A stretch of 64,000 nt of DNA from Burkholderia anthina (GTDB lineage Bacteria; Pseudomonadota; Gammaproteobacteria; Burkholderiales; Burkholderiaceae): NCBI RefSeq assembly GCF_902498995.1, contig NZ_CABVLY010000031.1:1-64000 (forward strand), in the 5' to 3' direction. A model generated the notes under the pieces. The model did no database searches, was not told the DNA's origin, and was given only the letters and a program-made list of their open reading frames with translations. This document shows, in pieces, positions 1-9,038 of this stretch. Numbering within the stretch: position 1 is the stretch's first letter; each line of letters starts with the position of its first letter. A program made the position numbers and the translations under genes.

Positions 1-37
1 ATACCCGTGTGAAAGTAGGTAATCGTCAGGCTCCCTA
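1..37 (+). rRNA. rrf: 5S ribosomal RNA, 3' end (partial)
   Basis: The first bases (GTGTGAAAGTAGGTAATCGT followed by CAGGCTCC) match the 3' end of bacterial 5S rRNA, the conserved helix near the terminal stem. The 5' part lies outside the window. A strong intrinsic terminator follows at once, as expected for the end of an rRNA operon. The exact 3' boundary is approximate. Confidence 0.88.
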
Positions 38-44
38 AGCCGAG

Positions 45-72
45 AACCCCCGCCCGAAAGGCGGGGGTTTTT
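45..72 (+). terminator. rRNA operon intrinsic terminator
   Basis: An 8-bp GC stem (CCCCCGCC at 47-54 with GGCGGGGG at 60-67) with loop CGAAA is followed by five T. It sits directly after the 5S rRNA end and also insulates the leftward type VI genes from read-through. Confidence 0.93.
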
Positions 73-119
73 GCATTGGTGGCCCGGATTTTTCGCTGCA
101 GGAAATCCGTCGGGCAGGC

Positions 120-407
120 CTAGACTTCGATGAACGACGAGACCTGCGAAGCAATCAGACGCGGCGCCGGTGAACACTGGCAGACGCATAAGTCATCACT
201 TAGTGCCGCCTGGCGTCCGTCCGGTCCGCTCGTGCGGATGCGTGGCCCATCACATGCGATCGTGCCGACTGTCTGGCATGCAGGACACGAGACCGGATCG
301 CCCTCGTAAGCCTGTTCTCGGGCGCCGATCAGGTCGTTGGCATTGCCGCCCTCGATCAAGCCGCCCGCCGTCGTGGTGTCGCCTTTCAGGATGTCGTAGC
401 GCTTCAC
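120..407 (-). CDS. PAAR-domain protein, type VI secretion spike tip
   Basis: A 95-residue protein of the PAAR family, the conical cap on the VgrG trimer that sharpens the type VI spike and can carry effectors. It has the short glycine- and histidine/cysteine-containing pattern of PAAR-like proteins: an N-terminal GDTTTAGG turn, CPAC, a central DGPRI, and a C-terminal CVCQC cluster. The start is GTG at 407, chosen because GGAGG lies 7 bases upstream within the perfect palindrome CGGAGGCCTCCG (409-420). It is the last gene of the leftward vgrG-effector-immunity-PAAR module, 15 bases after the immunity gene, so it is probably cotranscribed. It has no extra C-terminal toxin domain. Confidence 0.82.
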   Translation of the reverse strand: MKRYDILKGDTTTAGGLIEGGNANDLIGAREQAYEGDPVSCPACQTVGTIACDGPRIRTSGPDGRQAALSDDLCVCQCSPAPRLIASQVSSFIEV

Positions 408-422
408 TCGGAGGCCTCCGAT

Positions 423-1487
423 TCACTTGGCCGCGGGGCCTCGATAGTGGAAGCTGCTTAGCACCGTGTCCCACGCTTGAATCGCTTCCGCTTCGTTGAC
501 GGGAGAGGTAGCCTCGGACGCCGATGTAATCGAATCGGGTGCTGCACCGAAAAGCAGCTGAATCGCCGTGTGAGGTTTCGAGAGGTCGCGTTCGACGCCA
601 GGAGCGAGCAGATAGAAGTGATATTTCTGCACGCCGTCTTCGCTGATTGCCATCAGCAGTTCCTCTGCCTGCATACCGGCGAACTGGCGTTTGCCTTTTC
701 GCAGGATCTTGTAGCGACCCGTCAGCGATTTCAGTTGGATCTCGAACGCAGGAAGCCCATCGAGCAGCGATGCTTGCTGATCGACATCGACCGACTCTCG
801 CAATTTCACGATCAAATTGGACGGGCGACCGGGGACGAGTCCAACCGCCAACGTTGCATCGAATCCGGGCAGTGGCTTGCCCTTGATGACGCCACCGTTG
901 AAGCAGAACGCACTGTCAGGAGGAATGTCCCAGTTTCCACGGGGATGTATGTTGCGAAGAATCAGCGAGGCATTCTGGATAGCCATCTGATCATATCCAT
1001 CACCGAACGTATTCTTCAGAGTGAATAGCGTCTTGTCTGACACGGCGTACCCTTCGACATCGTAGACTTGCTGTTCCTGCGGCACGTCGTAGCGACCAAA
1101 AACGAAGAACCGAGAATTGTCGCTTGGTCGAATCACCTGATGTACCCACGGAATTTTTGTGGCCGCAAACGATCTGTGTGGGTCTAGCCTCATAGCTGTT
1201 TTAAGCTCACGTTCGCGTGCGTCGACCCGGTGTGCAAATTCTTGTGCGCTTATGTTCTGGGTACTCTCGATTGAATACCCCATGTAATTGAACTGTTCGT
1301 TGTATACCTCGGCGTCGTGAGGAAGGTCGAGGACGAAGCGTCCAATACACCACGGGCGAGCATCGTGCATAAGCGGTGCGGTCATAATGGGATCCAGTGA
1401 TTTGCTGTTTCGGCACGCCGTTAGCACCCAAAGGAGGATGGCCAGAGCGATGAGAAACTGTTTGCCGAAGCGGTTCAATGTGGTCAC
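423..1487 (-). CDS. Tli4-family type VI immunity lipoprotein
   Basis: A 354-residue protein with an N-terminal hydrophobic signal ending in a lipobox-like LLWVLTAC (residues about 18-25), so it is probably a periplasm-facing lipoprotein. The rest resembles the Tli4 immunity family, which binds and occludes the active-site groove of type VI lipase effectors to protect kin cells. It begins with a GTG that overlaps the effector stop codon (GTGA at 1484-1487), giving translational coupling to the toxin, as expected for an effector-immunity pair. Function is inferred from family resemblance plus position; binding to this particular lipase is inference. Confidence 0.8.
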   Translation of the reverse strand: MTTLNRFGKQFLIALAILLWVLTACRNSKSLDPIMTAPLMHDARPWCIGRFVLDLPHDAEVYNEQFNYMGYSIESTQNISAQEFAHRVDARERELKTAMRLDPHRSFAATKIPWVHQVIRPSDNSRFFVFGRYDVPQEQQVYDVEGYAVSDKTLFTLKNTFGDGYDQMAIQNASLILRNIHPRGNWDIPPDSAFCFNGGVIKGKPLPGFDATLAVGLVPGRPSNLIVKLRESVDVDQQASLLDGLPAFEIQLKSLTGRYKILRKGKRQFAGMQAEELLMAISEDGVQKYHFYLLAPGVERDLSKPHTAIQLLFGAAPDSITSASEATSPVNEAEAIQAWDTVLSSFHYRGPAAK

Positions 1488-3328
1488 GCCGATGCGTTAA
1501 TTGCTTTTGCGATCTTGACCATGCTGTACAGCGTGGCCCAGCGGGCCCACGGATGGTTGAAGCATGCTTGATGGTCGAAGCCGTTTTGGTCGAATGCGAT
1601 TTGCACACCTTCGGCCTTTCCTCCCCGGACGCCTTCTTTTAATCCGCGGGCGACAGCTTCACCGGACCACACTGGCACAGTCCCGTCGCCGAAAATCAAG
1701 CCTCTTTCAGCGGCAAAGTTGGGCGTCATCATTTCGGCTTCTATCGTATAAACCTGGTCTTTGACGCGAATGCGAACTTGTCCTTTCGCGTTATCGCTCA
1801 TCAGTTGTGCACCTAGCAAGTCAGCTTCCGTGATGCCGGCGGGGAAATCTCCACGCCAGAAGATGCGGCCAAACGTGAGGAGTTTTTCACGGGAAGCAGA
1901 CACCTCCCGATGTTTCGATTGCTGGGATGTACTGACACTCGTTGTCGCCGGATCAGCAGCCTGTCGTATCGGGCCATTTCCGTAAAAGGCGTAGGTCTTG
2001 GGGTGATACTTGTTGACCAAGGCAGTTTGTCGCTCAACCACCGCACGCATCATCATTTGAAATTGCTTTTGAACGGTCATGGCGGGACCGTTTACCACCA
2101 GGCGCTTCTTGACGATGCCAGCCGGATCGAGGACTGCATCAGTTTGGCGGGGCACCAACCCATACCATTGTTGCGACGTGTATAGCGAAAGCGTATCGCC
2201 TGGCTTAGGAAGCCGGAGAATTTCCTCGCGCCTCAAATTGCGGACAATCCACCATGGCTCATAGTCGTGGTAGTCGGGCATTGGTAGGAGCTCCAGAGGT
2301 CCGGGCGCGTTCGCCGTGATAGCGGTGAACTCTAGGCCGTTCCGGCCCACCAGCACCTGATTGATGATCGCGTTTTCTCCTTGCGCCCCTGCACGGAAGC
2401 GTCTTGCGGCGATCGGTGCGCCTGTCGCGGGTTGTGCGCCGTGGATTACTCCGTACATTAAATCCGCGTGTCCGGCGATTACCGAAGCCATTCGCATGAC
2501 CAAGCCGCCCATCGAATGCGTAATGACGATCGCCTTCTTGACCTTGTTTTCCGCACAGATTTCCTTGATGCCCATGAGCCGTGACGTCTTGCGACGCTTG
2601 TTGTCGACGCACTCGATGCCCTCGATTACATCCCGAGCCGAATCGAGATTCGACTGAAGCCAGTTGTATCCAATTGCATAGACCGGATATCGAAACTCGC
2701 AGAATTTCTTGAATTCTTCAGATGCGGCATGGATCGCGTCGGCAGCTCGGCCGTGTGCGCCATATAGCCTTGGCGGGGTTCCGATGATCGGGGTGACCGT
2801 GAACGTTTCGCCCGTAGGGTCGCCCTCGGCCCATGCTCCAAAGGGTGTGCCTGATCTCGCCGGGTTATTCAGTTGGTGTTCGAGCCACGCCAAAGTCGCG
2901 TGGTAGCTGGCGCTGTGCACGGAGCCCCAACCCCTTCGCCGTGCCTCTTCTGCGGTGACGTCGCAGCCTTTCGTGCTGATGTTGCCGAAGGGCGAGACCA
3001 CCGCGACGCGAGGATCGTAGCGTGCTTGGCGTTCCGCAGCGTTTGCGAAGTACCCGGACGATGCAAACGATACGGCGCCGCTGAGGCCATTCGGTGGATT
3101 CCACATCTCTTCCCCGGTATTTCGGTCAAGTAGCAACGACCCCATGACGCCAGGAATGAAGATCACCGGAATCGGCTGCCTTGGATCGCAGTTGATCTCC
3201 TTCGTACAGGTGTTCGAGTCGGGCGTCAGTGTCACTCTTGCGGATGACCCGCCTCCTCGCTCGTGCTGTGTCTGAATGGTGACGGTTTTCGCTTTCTTGT
3301 TGGTGCTGTTGCTTTCGGGATTGCTCAT
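1484..3328 (-). CDS. Type VI secretion lipase effector (Tle4-like)
   Basis: A 614-residue alpha/beta-hydrolase. The N-terminal third has the lipase strand-turn PVIFIPGVMGSLL (LCAT/PGAP1-like oxyanion region). The nucleophile elbow is THSMGG with Ser272, and a late Asp585-His586 pair (FDHQACF) could supply the catalytic His. No signal peptide is present, consistent with delivery by the type VI spike. It lies between vgrG (73 bases upstream) and a Tli4-like immunity gene that overlaps its stop, the usual order for a Tle effector. Length and partner point to the Tle4 (TplE-like) group, which attacks phospholipids of target-cell membranes. Assignment to Tle4 rather than another Tle class is moderate; lipase fold and effector role are strong. 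Confidence 0.83.
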   Translation of the reverse strand: MSNPESNSTNKKAKTVTIQTQHERGGGSSARVTLTPDSNTCTKEINCDPRQPIPVIFIPGVMGSLLLDRNTGEEMWNPPNGLSGAVSFASSGYFANAAERQARYDPRVAVVSPFGNISTKGCDVTAEEARRRGWGSVHSASYHATLAWLEHQLNNPARSGTPFGAWAEGDPTGETFTVTPIIGTPPRLYGAHGRAADAIHAASEEFKKFCEFRYPVYAIGYNWLQSNLDSARDVIEGIECVDNKRRKTSRLMGIKEICAENKVKKAIVITHSMGGLVMRMASVIAGHADLMYGVIHGAQPATGAPIAARRFRAGAQGENAIINQVLVGRNGLEFTAITANAPGPLELLPMPDYHDYEPWWIVRNLRREEILRLPKPGDTLSLYTSQQWYGLVPRQTDAVLDPAGIVKKRLVVNGPAMTVQKQFQMMMRAVVERQTALVNKYHPKTYAFYGNGPIRQAADPATTSVSTSQQSKHREVSASREKLLTFGRIFWRGDFPAGITEADLLGAQLMSDNAKGQVRIRVKDQVYTIEAEMMTPNFAAERGLIFGDGTVPVWSGEAVARGLKEGVRGGKAEGVQIAFDQNGFDHQACFNHPWARWATLYSMVKIAKAINASA

Positions 3329-3401
3329 GCGAGTACCAGGAGTGAACTAAAGTCGATCGATGAAAGGCGCGTTCGCGTTCAAATCGGATGCCGATACGTC
3401 G

Positions 3402-6182
3402 CTATTCCGCCTCGTGGAGAGGGAGCGGCAACACCCGAACCAGTAGCGACTCGACGTCGACGTTCTTTTGTACGGTGGTTTGCCCGGATTCATCCGTCAC
3501 GCCCTTGATGACCGTTCCGTCACCTCGCACGATTTCATAGGGATGGTTCTTCAGTACTTCCCCGGTGATCTTGTGACGCAGAACGTAGGGATCATTGAAA
3601 GCGGTCTGAGGTCGCGCGTTCATGTGCTCTGCAACCGAGCTCGGGCCGAGTCGAGCGAACGATATAGCTTTGCTCGTTCGCGTACCGCGCGTGCCGTCTT
3701 CGATTCCATCCGCCGTGATGCGCACGTATGACCCACCGCACTTGAGCATCAATTCCTGTTTGGCTTCGATGACGACGCGGCCGCGATTGCTTGTGATCGC
3801 GAGATCCTGGTCCGCGTATAGCCGCATCGCGTCGCTTTGCGCTTCGATCTCTACCTTTCCCTTCGCCGCGAATAGCTTCATGCCCGCCTTCTGAACGAAC
3901 AGGCTGATTTTCTCGGCAGCGGCCACGATCAGCGACTTGCCGGTCGCGATGTGGGTATGTTCGCCACTGACCAAATTGATGAGCTTGTCGGCTGCGATCT
4001 GCGTCGATTGTTGCGTCGTCATCGCGATCCCGGCCGGACTGGCCATGACGATCAGCGGTGTCGCAAAGCCATTGGCTTCACCCGAGCCGCCGCCAACCGT
4101 GCGCTCGCCCGCGGCCTGGCCGGACTCCGAATGTTGAGTCGCCTGCACGGCAGCATCGACCGCATCCCGTCCGGCCTGTAGCGATTCGGCTTGCGCCGCC
4201 GAGCTCGCATGCGACAACGACTCCAGCTGCATGCCGGAGCGCGTGAGTTGATCCCGTGCCTCGGTAACGTCTAGCTGCTCGCTGTCGGCCCGCTTCGAAT
4301 GCGTCGTGAGATAGAGGCCTCGATTCGCCCGCACCGCGCCGTAGTCGTCGGTGTGGAGGACAAATCCCATGCCCAGATAGCGCCCTCGCGTGTTGCCATC
4401 CTGCCGAATCAAGTAACCCTGGTGGAACAGGCTGTAGCGCTGGCCTGTGAAGGTGGTCACGCGTGTGCTGCCTTGATTCGTCGCGTCGTCATGAACCAGC
4501 GCGTTGTAGGCGTTCGTCTTGCCGAATCCCTTCGACTGAAAACCGGACAGTAGTGCATTCGTATGCCACGGCGGTGGAGTGGCACCGCCGTTGAGCCGAC
4601 CCAGCACGAACGGTCGATCGCAGTCGCCACCCCAATGCCCGATTGCCACCCACTCGCCGGCGCGAGGCACATGCACCGCGCCGTACCCACTGCCGGTATC
4701 GGCCTGTAGTGCCAGCAGCATCGGCGACGTGTTGAAGGCCCCGGAAGGGCTTTGCCGGTCCCACGCATGGCGCACACGAATCCGGTTTAGCGGGTCGGTC
4801 CACGCCTCTTCGCCTTCCGGCGCAACCACTTGCGCATGCTCAATATGTATCGCGGGCTTTGCATGCTCGAATGGGCTGCGATACGCAACCTTTGTCGATT
4901 GCGCTTCTATCTCGACGACGAAGAACCCTGTTTCTCCATCGCCGGGATGGGGGCGCGATTCAAAGCGCGCGCCGTGCATGGCCTTCGCGTCGATGCCCAT
5001 CTGCTGCAGACTGCGTGGAAATGGGCCGGCAAGTCGCCCGATCGGGATGTTGTTCTCGATGTACCAGTGCGCTTCGATCGCCACGAATTCGCGGTCATGC
5101 GGTGTTGGGGCAAGATGTCTCGGGTGACCGTTGAGGACGAAGCGCGCCCCGGCGTCGATCCAGCGCAAACCTCCCGTTCCGGCGTAGCGCTCGGCCAGCG
5201 AATCCCAGGCTTCCGTTCGAAGCCGGGCACGGTGGTACCCTGCGTTGGAACTGGCGTAGCCATATGGCGTCGACTCGAAAATCTCCATCGGCGCTGATGG
5301 AATGTGACGCAGCTCGCGGTGCCGCCGATGCTCTACCTCATACGTCGTCGATTTAAGTTCACTGCTCAATTCGAAGTCGTGATTCGGTCGCTTGTAATCG
5401 AACGAGCGCGACGTGTAACGAACGCTTTGCAGTGTCTGGTGGGACGACCACTGTGTCAGTCCGTCCGCTTCGTTGCCGGAGTCGTCTCGACAATACGACG
5501 CCGCCCGCGATTCGGGTAACGAGGACAGGCTGTCGACAACAACCAGCGTTGCTGTCGATCTCTCACCTCCCTGGGGTTTGGCATGCACCCAATAGCAGTA
5601 CCAGCCCTCGTCCTCCAGCAGCCGGTGAACGAAGTTCAAGTCTGAATCGGCCTGTCGGCAATATGACCGTACGCGTGGTGATTCCATGATGTCCAGGCGG
5701 ATGGCGCCGCGCAGCTGCGAATACCGGTGGAGCACGTCGATCAGGATTTCGCGTGCGTCCTTCTCCAGCCAGTAGTGATCGCGACGCGTGTGGCCGAGGA
5801 AGAAGAGCGCCGAGGCAAACTCGATCTGATACACGGTTAGATTGCCGTCGGTTCCCAATATTCCAGCGCGATGAACGAAGCCGTGGACCGGGCGATAGGT
5901 CGAGTCGGAAAACGGAGACGTTGTTTGCTGAATCCAGAGCGTGACCGGCTGATGCATCAGCGAGAGCAATGCAATATCGTCGCGAATCGATGCGACGTCG
6001 ACGGTCCATTGATAGTCACGACCTATCTTTGCCCATCCCTTTGCGCGGAGCGGAACGAGTGTGTTCGCGCCGAGCGGGGTATCCAGTTTCAGCAGCCTTT
6101 CATGTTGCAGCAAGCCACGATGGAATGCGTCGAAAAGACTGCGGGATGTCAGCGTTCCGGACGACGGTGGTCTGGCCAACAC
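3402..6182 (-). CDS. vgrG: Type VI secretion tip protein VgrG
   Basis: A 926-residue VgrG, the trimeric spike protein of the type VI system. It has an N-terminal gp27/gp44-like phage-tail-hub region (about 1-400), an OB-fold gp5-like segment (about 440-560, including the IRVRHAWDR strand and a VHVPRAGEW motif), a DUF2345 beta-helix extension (about 690-830), and a final transthyretin-like domain (about 860-920) of the kind that docks cognate effectors. GTG start at 6182 with GGGAG seven bases upstream. It is the first gene of the leftward module and probably loads the lipase encoded next. No core type VI apparatus genes are in the window, so this is an orphan vgrG island relying on an apparatus elsewhere. 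Confidence 0.93.
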   Translation of the reverse strand: MLARPPSSGTLTSRSLFDAFHRGLLQHERLLKLDTPLGANTLVPLRAKGWAKIGRDYQWTVDVASIRDDIALLSLMHQPVTLWIQQTTSPFSDSTYRPVHGFVHRAGILGTDGNLTVYQIEFASALFFLGHTRRDHYWLEKDAREILIDVLHRYSQLRGAIRLDIMESPRVRSYCRQADSDLNFVHRLLEDEGWYCYWVHAKPQGGERSTATLVVVDSLSSLPESRAASYCRDDSGNEADGLTQWSSHQTLQSVRYTSRSFDYKRPNHDFELSSELKSTTYEVEHRRHRELRHIPSAPMEIFESTPYGYASSNAGYHRARLRTEAWDSLAERYAGTGGLRWIDAGARFVLNGHPRHLAPTPHDREFVAIEAHWYIENNIPIGRLAGPFPRSLQQMGIDAKAMHGARFESRPHPGDGETGFFVVEIEAQSTKVAYRSPFEHAKPAIHIEHAQVVAPEGEEAWTDPLNRIRVRHAWDRQSPSGAFNTSPMLLALQADTGSGYGAVHVPRAGEWVAIGHWGGDCDRPFVLGRLNGGATPPPWHTNALLSGFQSKGFGKTNAYNALVHDDATNQGSTRVTTFTGQRYSLFHQGYLIRQDGNTRGRYLGMGFVLHTDDYGAVRANRGLYLTTHSKRADSEQLDVTEARDQLTRSGMQLESLSHASSAAQAESLQAGRDAVDAAVQATQHSESGQAAGERTVGGGSGEANGFATPLIVMASPAGIAMTTQQSTQIAADKLINLVSGEHTHIATGKSLIVAAAEKISLFVQKAGMKLFAAKGKVEIEAQSDAMRLYADQDLAITSNRGRVVIEAKQELMLKCGGSYVRITADGIEDGTRGTRTSKAISFARLGPSSVAEHMNARPQTAFNDPYVLRHKITGEVLKNHPYEIVRGDGTVIKGVTDESGQTTVQKNVDVESLLVRVLPLPLHEAE

Positions 6183-6752
6183 GATTCTTCTCCCTTTCTC
6201 TCAGGTACTACGTACGGCAGCGAGGGCAACGGGGTTGTCTTCGCGTATTTTTCTTTTGGAATGTCCCAATTTGTGTAGGTGGTTGTGGACATGTACTAAG
6301 GAATGCAAAATTAAATATACACTCGAGTACGCTGGTCATAACTTGCGATGCTCGAAGCACATAATAGAAATCTGCATCAGTATGGAACGTGACGGCAAGG
6401 TATTCGAATCACCAGCCACAAGGGACTCGGTGTTTCGTTGTAGCGGATAGCTCGTCTGGGCGGGTGAGGGCGCGCCGTTTGTGCGTGGATGCGGTTGATG
6501 CATCGCGATTGGAGAAGTGTCTCCGATTGTCACGTTTTGCTGGTTGGGCGAGGTATCGGCGATACGAGCAGATATGTCATCGTGCTGTATGAGTAGAATC
6601 GCGGGACCGATGCGATGGCGGAGCGACGGCTACGATCGGTGATTGATGTTGTAACGGTTGTTGAAGTTGAGTGCTGAAAACTGCGCGGCTATTTGGGCTA
6701 GGGATGGGCACAGCAAGACTTTCCGAGCGTTGAGCCAGCCGCCGAGGCAACA
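6183..6752. other. Intergenic region upstream of vgrG, no gene recognised
   Basis: About 570 bases, visibly more AT-rich than the core genes (for example 6300-6370). It must hold the vgrG promoter, but no good -35/-10 pair was identified. Open frames here (such as 6336-6533 minus) have no plausible ribosome-binding site or recognisable family and were not called. Confidence 0.5.
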
Positions 6753-6773
6753 AGGGCCGCATAAAGCGGCCCT
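6753..6773 (-). terminator. Hairpin downstream of the symE-like gene
   Basis: AGGGCCGC and GCGGCCCT form an 8-bp stem around ATAAA, 7 bases past the stop of the symE-like gene. The following leftward sequence is TTGTTG, a poor U-tract, so termination may be partial. Confidence 0.55.
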
Positions 6774-6779
6774 GGCAAT

Positions 6780-7079
6780 TTACAGCGCAAACGGGTTTCG
6801 GCCGCCCGGCTGATGGTACGGCTGTTCTCGGAACTCAAGGTCGCCATAGTGCGGCGTGATATGGATCTGGCGGGTCTTGTGGTTTATCTGGAGATAGACG
6901 CGGTCGCCCGGCTCGAATCCGAACAGCTTGAAGTGCGCGTCGATGACGGCCATCCAGGGCAGGTACGGCCAGCCCCGTTTGGGCTTGTCAGGCGTGCTGC
7001 GGAGGATCATCTGGAGCACGGTGTTCGGGTCTTGCTGCTTGCGTTTACGGAAGAGCGACTTAATATTGGCGACAGCCAT
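6780..7079 (-). CDS. SymE-like type I toxin family protein
   Basis: A 99-residue small basic protein ending in a SymE-type AbrB-like swapped-hairpin signature: a WMAVIDAHFKLFGFEPGDRV segment followed by the hydrophobic strand QIHITPHY. E. coli SymE is an SOS-induced RNA-damaging or nucleoid-binding toxin controlled by an antisense RNA. The ATG at 7079 was chosen over a longer frame because AAGGAG lies 6 bases upstream. The gene sits alone between the type VI module and the restriction-modification island. Family membership is likely; toxicity in this host and an antisense antidote are not shown by the sequence. Confidence 0.7.
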   Translation of the reverse strand: MAVANIKSLFRKRKQQDPNTVLQMILRSTPDKPKRGWPYLPWMAVIDAHFKLFGFEPGDRVYLQINHKTRQIHITPHYGDLEFREQPYHQPGGRNPFAL

Positions 7080-7683
7080 TTCCGACTCCTTGGTTGAGTT
7101 GGTTGTGGTCAGCGGGTCGTATGGGTGGCAGCCCATGCGGCCCGCGCTTTTTTGCGGGACTGCCACTTGAGTCTACAGGATGCGGTATCTTGAATTGCTC
7201 AATTTGCGCAGATTAGCCGAAGGGCATAAGTCTCCAATTTCGGTGCCCATTGATAGCCGAGTGATGCGCTCCCACCTCGCATCTTGCGACCTGCACGTTC
7301 ACGTAATCGATGATGTCCCCGTTCGGGAAGGACGGAGTTGCGTGGGAAGTCTAACCGGCCGATCCGAGCGCGCGCCGCACGACAAGAACAGTGAAGAGTC
7401 GTGCATCGTCCGAGATCACCCCTGCGAATCTGTCACCCCGAAGTCGGCCGCGAGGCTAGGTCTGCCGTCAGGCATATCGACGCGACCCATCGCGAATCGC
7501 CACGATGTACACGGTGGCGCCAAGAGGACTTCCCCTCTGCACAAAGGCGCCGCGACACGAGCGGCAAGTCCTTGATGTCGGTGTCACACAAGGTATTCCC
7601 AGGTTACCGAAGCGGTTAGTTGTTTCTTGCTTGACTCTGGGAATCACAGCCATCAATATGCAAAAAAATTTCCCAGCGAAGCA
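7080..7683. other. Intergenic region between symE-like gene and methyltransferase
   Basis: About 600 bases with no convincing gene. A GC stem around TTTTTT (CCCGC...GCGGG, about 7141-7158) precedes the symE-like gene on the minus strand. The right end holds a TTCCCAG inverted-repeat cluster described separately. A weak promoter-like pair for the methyltransferase is TTGACT (7631-7636) and CAATAT (7654-7659), 17 bases apart. Confidence 0.45.
7595..7676. promoter_or_regulatory. Candidate methyltransferase operator: TTCCCAG repeats
   Basis: ATTCCCAG at 7595-7602, its inverse CTGGGAAT at 7637-7644, and TTCCCAG again at 7670-7676 bracket the putative promoter and start of the methyltransferase gene. 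The first copy contains CCAGG (7599-7603), a CCWGG site. Methyltransferases of the EcoRII/SsoII kind use an N-terminal helix-turn-helix to repress their own promoter, so these repeats are candidate targets. No binding evidence exists here. Confidence 0.4.
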
Positions 7684-8970
7684 ATGAAATCACCTGACAG
7701 CAATTTGGCACTTCAGTACCTGCACGAAGCAGCTCGCTACTTCTCCCGCACGGAGATTGCTCAGAGACTCGGTGTAGGACCTTCGACGGTCAGCCGTTGG
7801 CTCTCGGCAGAGACTGCGCCGAAACCCTATGTCGTTGACACCCTCAAGTCGATGCTGCAGCCGTTCGGAGCGTCTGCTGCGAAGGCAGATTTCACGTTCA
7901 TTGACCTGTTTGCAGGCATAGGTGGAATCCGCAAGGCATTCGAACTCAACGGCGGGCAGTGTGTGTTCACCAGCGAATGGGATAGCTACGCGCAGAAGAC
8001 CTATCACGTGAATTTCCCGGATGGCAGGCCAATTCATGGCGACATCACGGATGTCGATGAAACGAGCGTTCCCGCCCATGACGTGCTGCTCGCGGGCTTC
8101 CCGTGTCAGCCGTTCAGCATTGCCGGCGTGTCAAAGAAAAATGCACTTGGGCGAGCACATGGCTTCCAGGACGAGACGCAGGGCACGTTGTTCTTTGACG
8201 TGGCGCGAATCATCCAGGAAAAGCGCCCGAAGGTGTTTGTGCTGGAGAACGTCAAGAACCTGCAGTCCCATGACAAGGGACGTACTTTCGACGTGATTAT
8301 CCGGACGCTTCGATACGAGCTTGGCTACCACGTTCACCATCGCATCATTGATGGTCAACACTGGACGCCACAACATCGCGAGCGCATCGTGATCGTGGGC
8401 TTTCGGGAGCCCACCCCGTTCAGCTGGGAATCACTTCAGTTGCCTGAGAAGGGCGAAGTGAAGATGAAAGACATTCTGCACAAGGTCGATGGCAGCGAGC
8501 CACGGCTCGAACATGACGGGGATCGGTACTTTGATCATGACGCGCGAAAGGTAAACGACAAGTACACACTGACGCCTAATCTCTGGAAGTACCTTCAGGA
8601 CTATGCAGCGAAGCACAAGGCGAAGGGCAACGGCTTTGGCTACGGCCTCGTTGGACCGGACGACATTGCACGTACGCTATCTGCTCGGTACTACAAGGAT
8701 GGATCAGAGATTCTCGTTGCACAGAAGGGCAAAAACCCAAGACGCCTGACACCGCGAGAATGCGCTAGGTTGATGGGATATCCCGACAGTTTTGAGATCC
8801 CGGTTTCAGATACGCGGGCCTACAAGCAATTTGGAAACTCTGTTGTTATGCCGGTGTTTAAGGAGGTCGCACGAATCGTCAAGCCCTGGATTGTCGAAGA
8901 TGGATTTGTTCCGGTGATCGGGGATTTTTTTACTGATGAATCTGTTGATCGCCAAGTAGCAACAACTTGA
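7684..8970 (+). CDS. DNA (cytosine-5)-methyltransferase, Dcm/EcoRII-like, with N-terminal HTH
   Basis: A 428-residue C5 methyltransferase. Motif I is DLFAGIGG (about 71-78), motif IV PCQPFS with catalytic Cys141, motif VI ENV with Glu188, motif VIII QHRER, and motifs IX-X LTPRECARLMGYP and YKQFGNSVVMPV. Residues about 20-45 form a helix-turn-helix (RTEIAQRLGVGPSTVSRW), as in M.EcoRII and M.SsoII, where it autoregulates. With a downstream Vsr and an MvaI-family nuclease, the likely target is CCWGG, methylating the inner cytosine. ATG at 7684 was preferred to a longer frame because the helix-turn-helix follows at the normal distance; the ribosome-binding site (GCGAAG) is weak. GC content is lower than in the core genes, suggesting acquisition. 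The target sequence is inference. Confidence 0.92.
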   Translation: MKSPDSNLALQYLHEAARYFSRTEIAQRLGVGPSTVSRWLSAETAPKPYVVDTLKSMLQPFGASAAKADFTFIDLFAGIGGIRKAFELNGGQCVFTSEWDSYAQKTYHVNFPDGRPIHGDITDVDETSVPAHDVLLAGFPCQPFSIAGVSKKNALGRAHGFQDETQGTLFFDVARIIQEKRPKVFVLENVKNLQSHDKGRTFDVIIRTLRYELGYHVHHRIIDGQHWTPQHRERIVIVGFREPTPFSWESLQLPEKGEVKMKDILHKVDGSEPRLEHDGDRYFDHDARKVNDKYTLTPNLWKYLQDYAAKHKAKGNGFGYGLVGPDDIARTLSARYYKDGSEILVAQKGKNPRRLTPRECARLMGYPDSFEIPVSDTRAYKQFGNSVVMPVFKEVARIVKPWIVEDGFVPVIGDFFTDESVDRQVATT

Positions 8971-9038
8971 CGATGGATTGTCGAAAGCAGGCTGCCGGTC
9001 AGCCTGCCGACGGTAACTTTCGAGATGCGGAGAAGTGA

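Noticed and set aside
423..1487. Insertion sequence or transposase remnants in the accessory region
   Set aside because: No transposase motifs, terminal inverted repeats or target duplications were found by eye anywhere between 1 and 11255.
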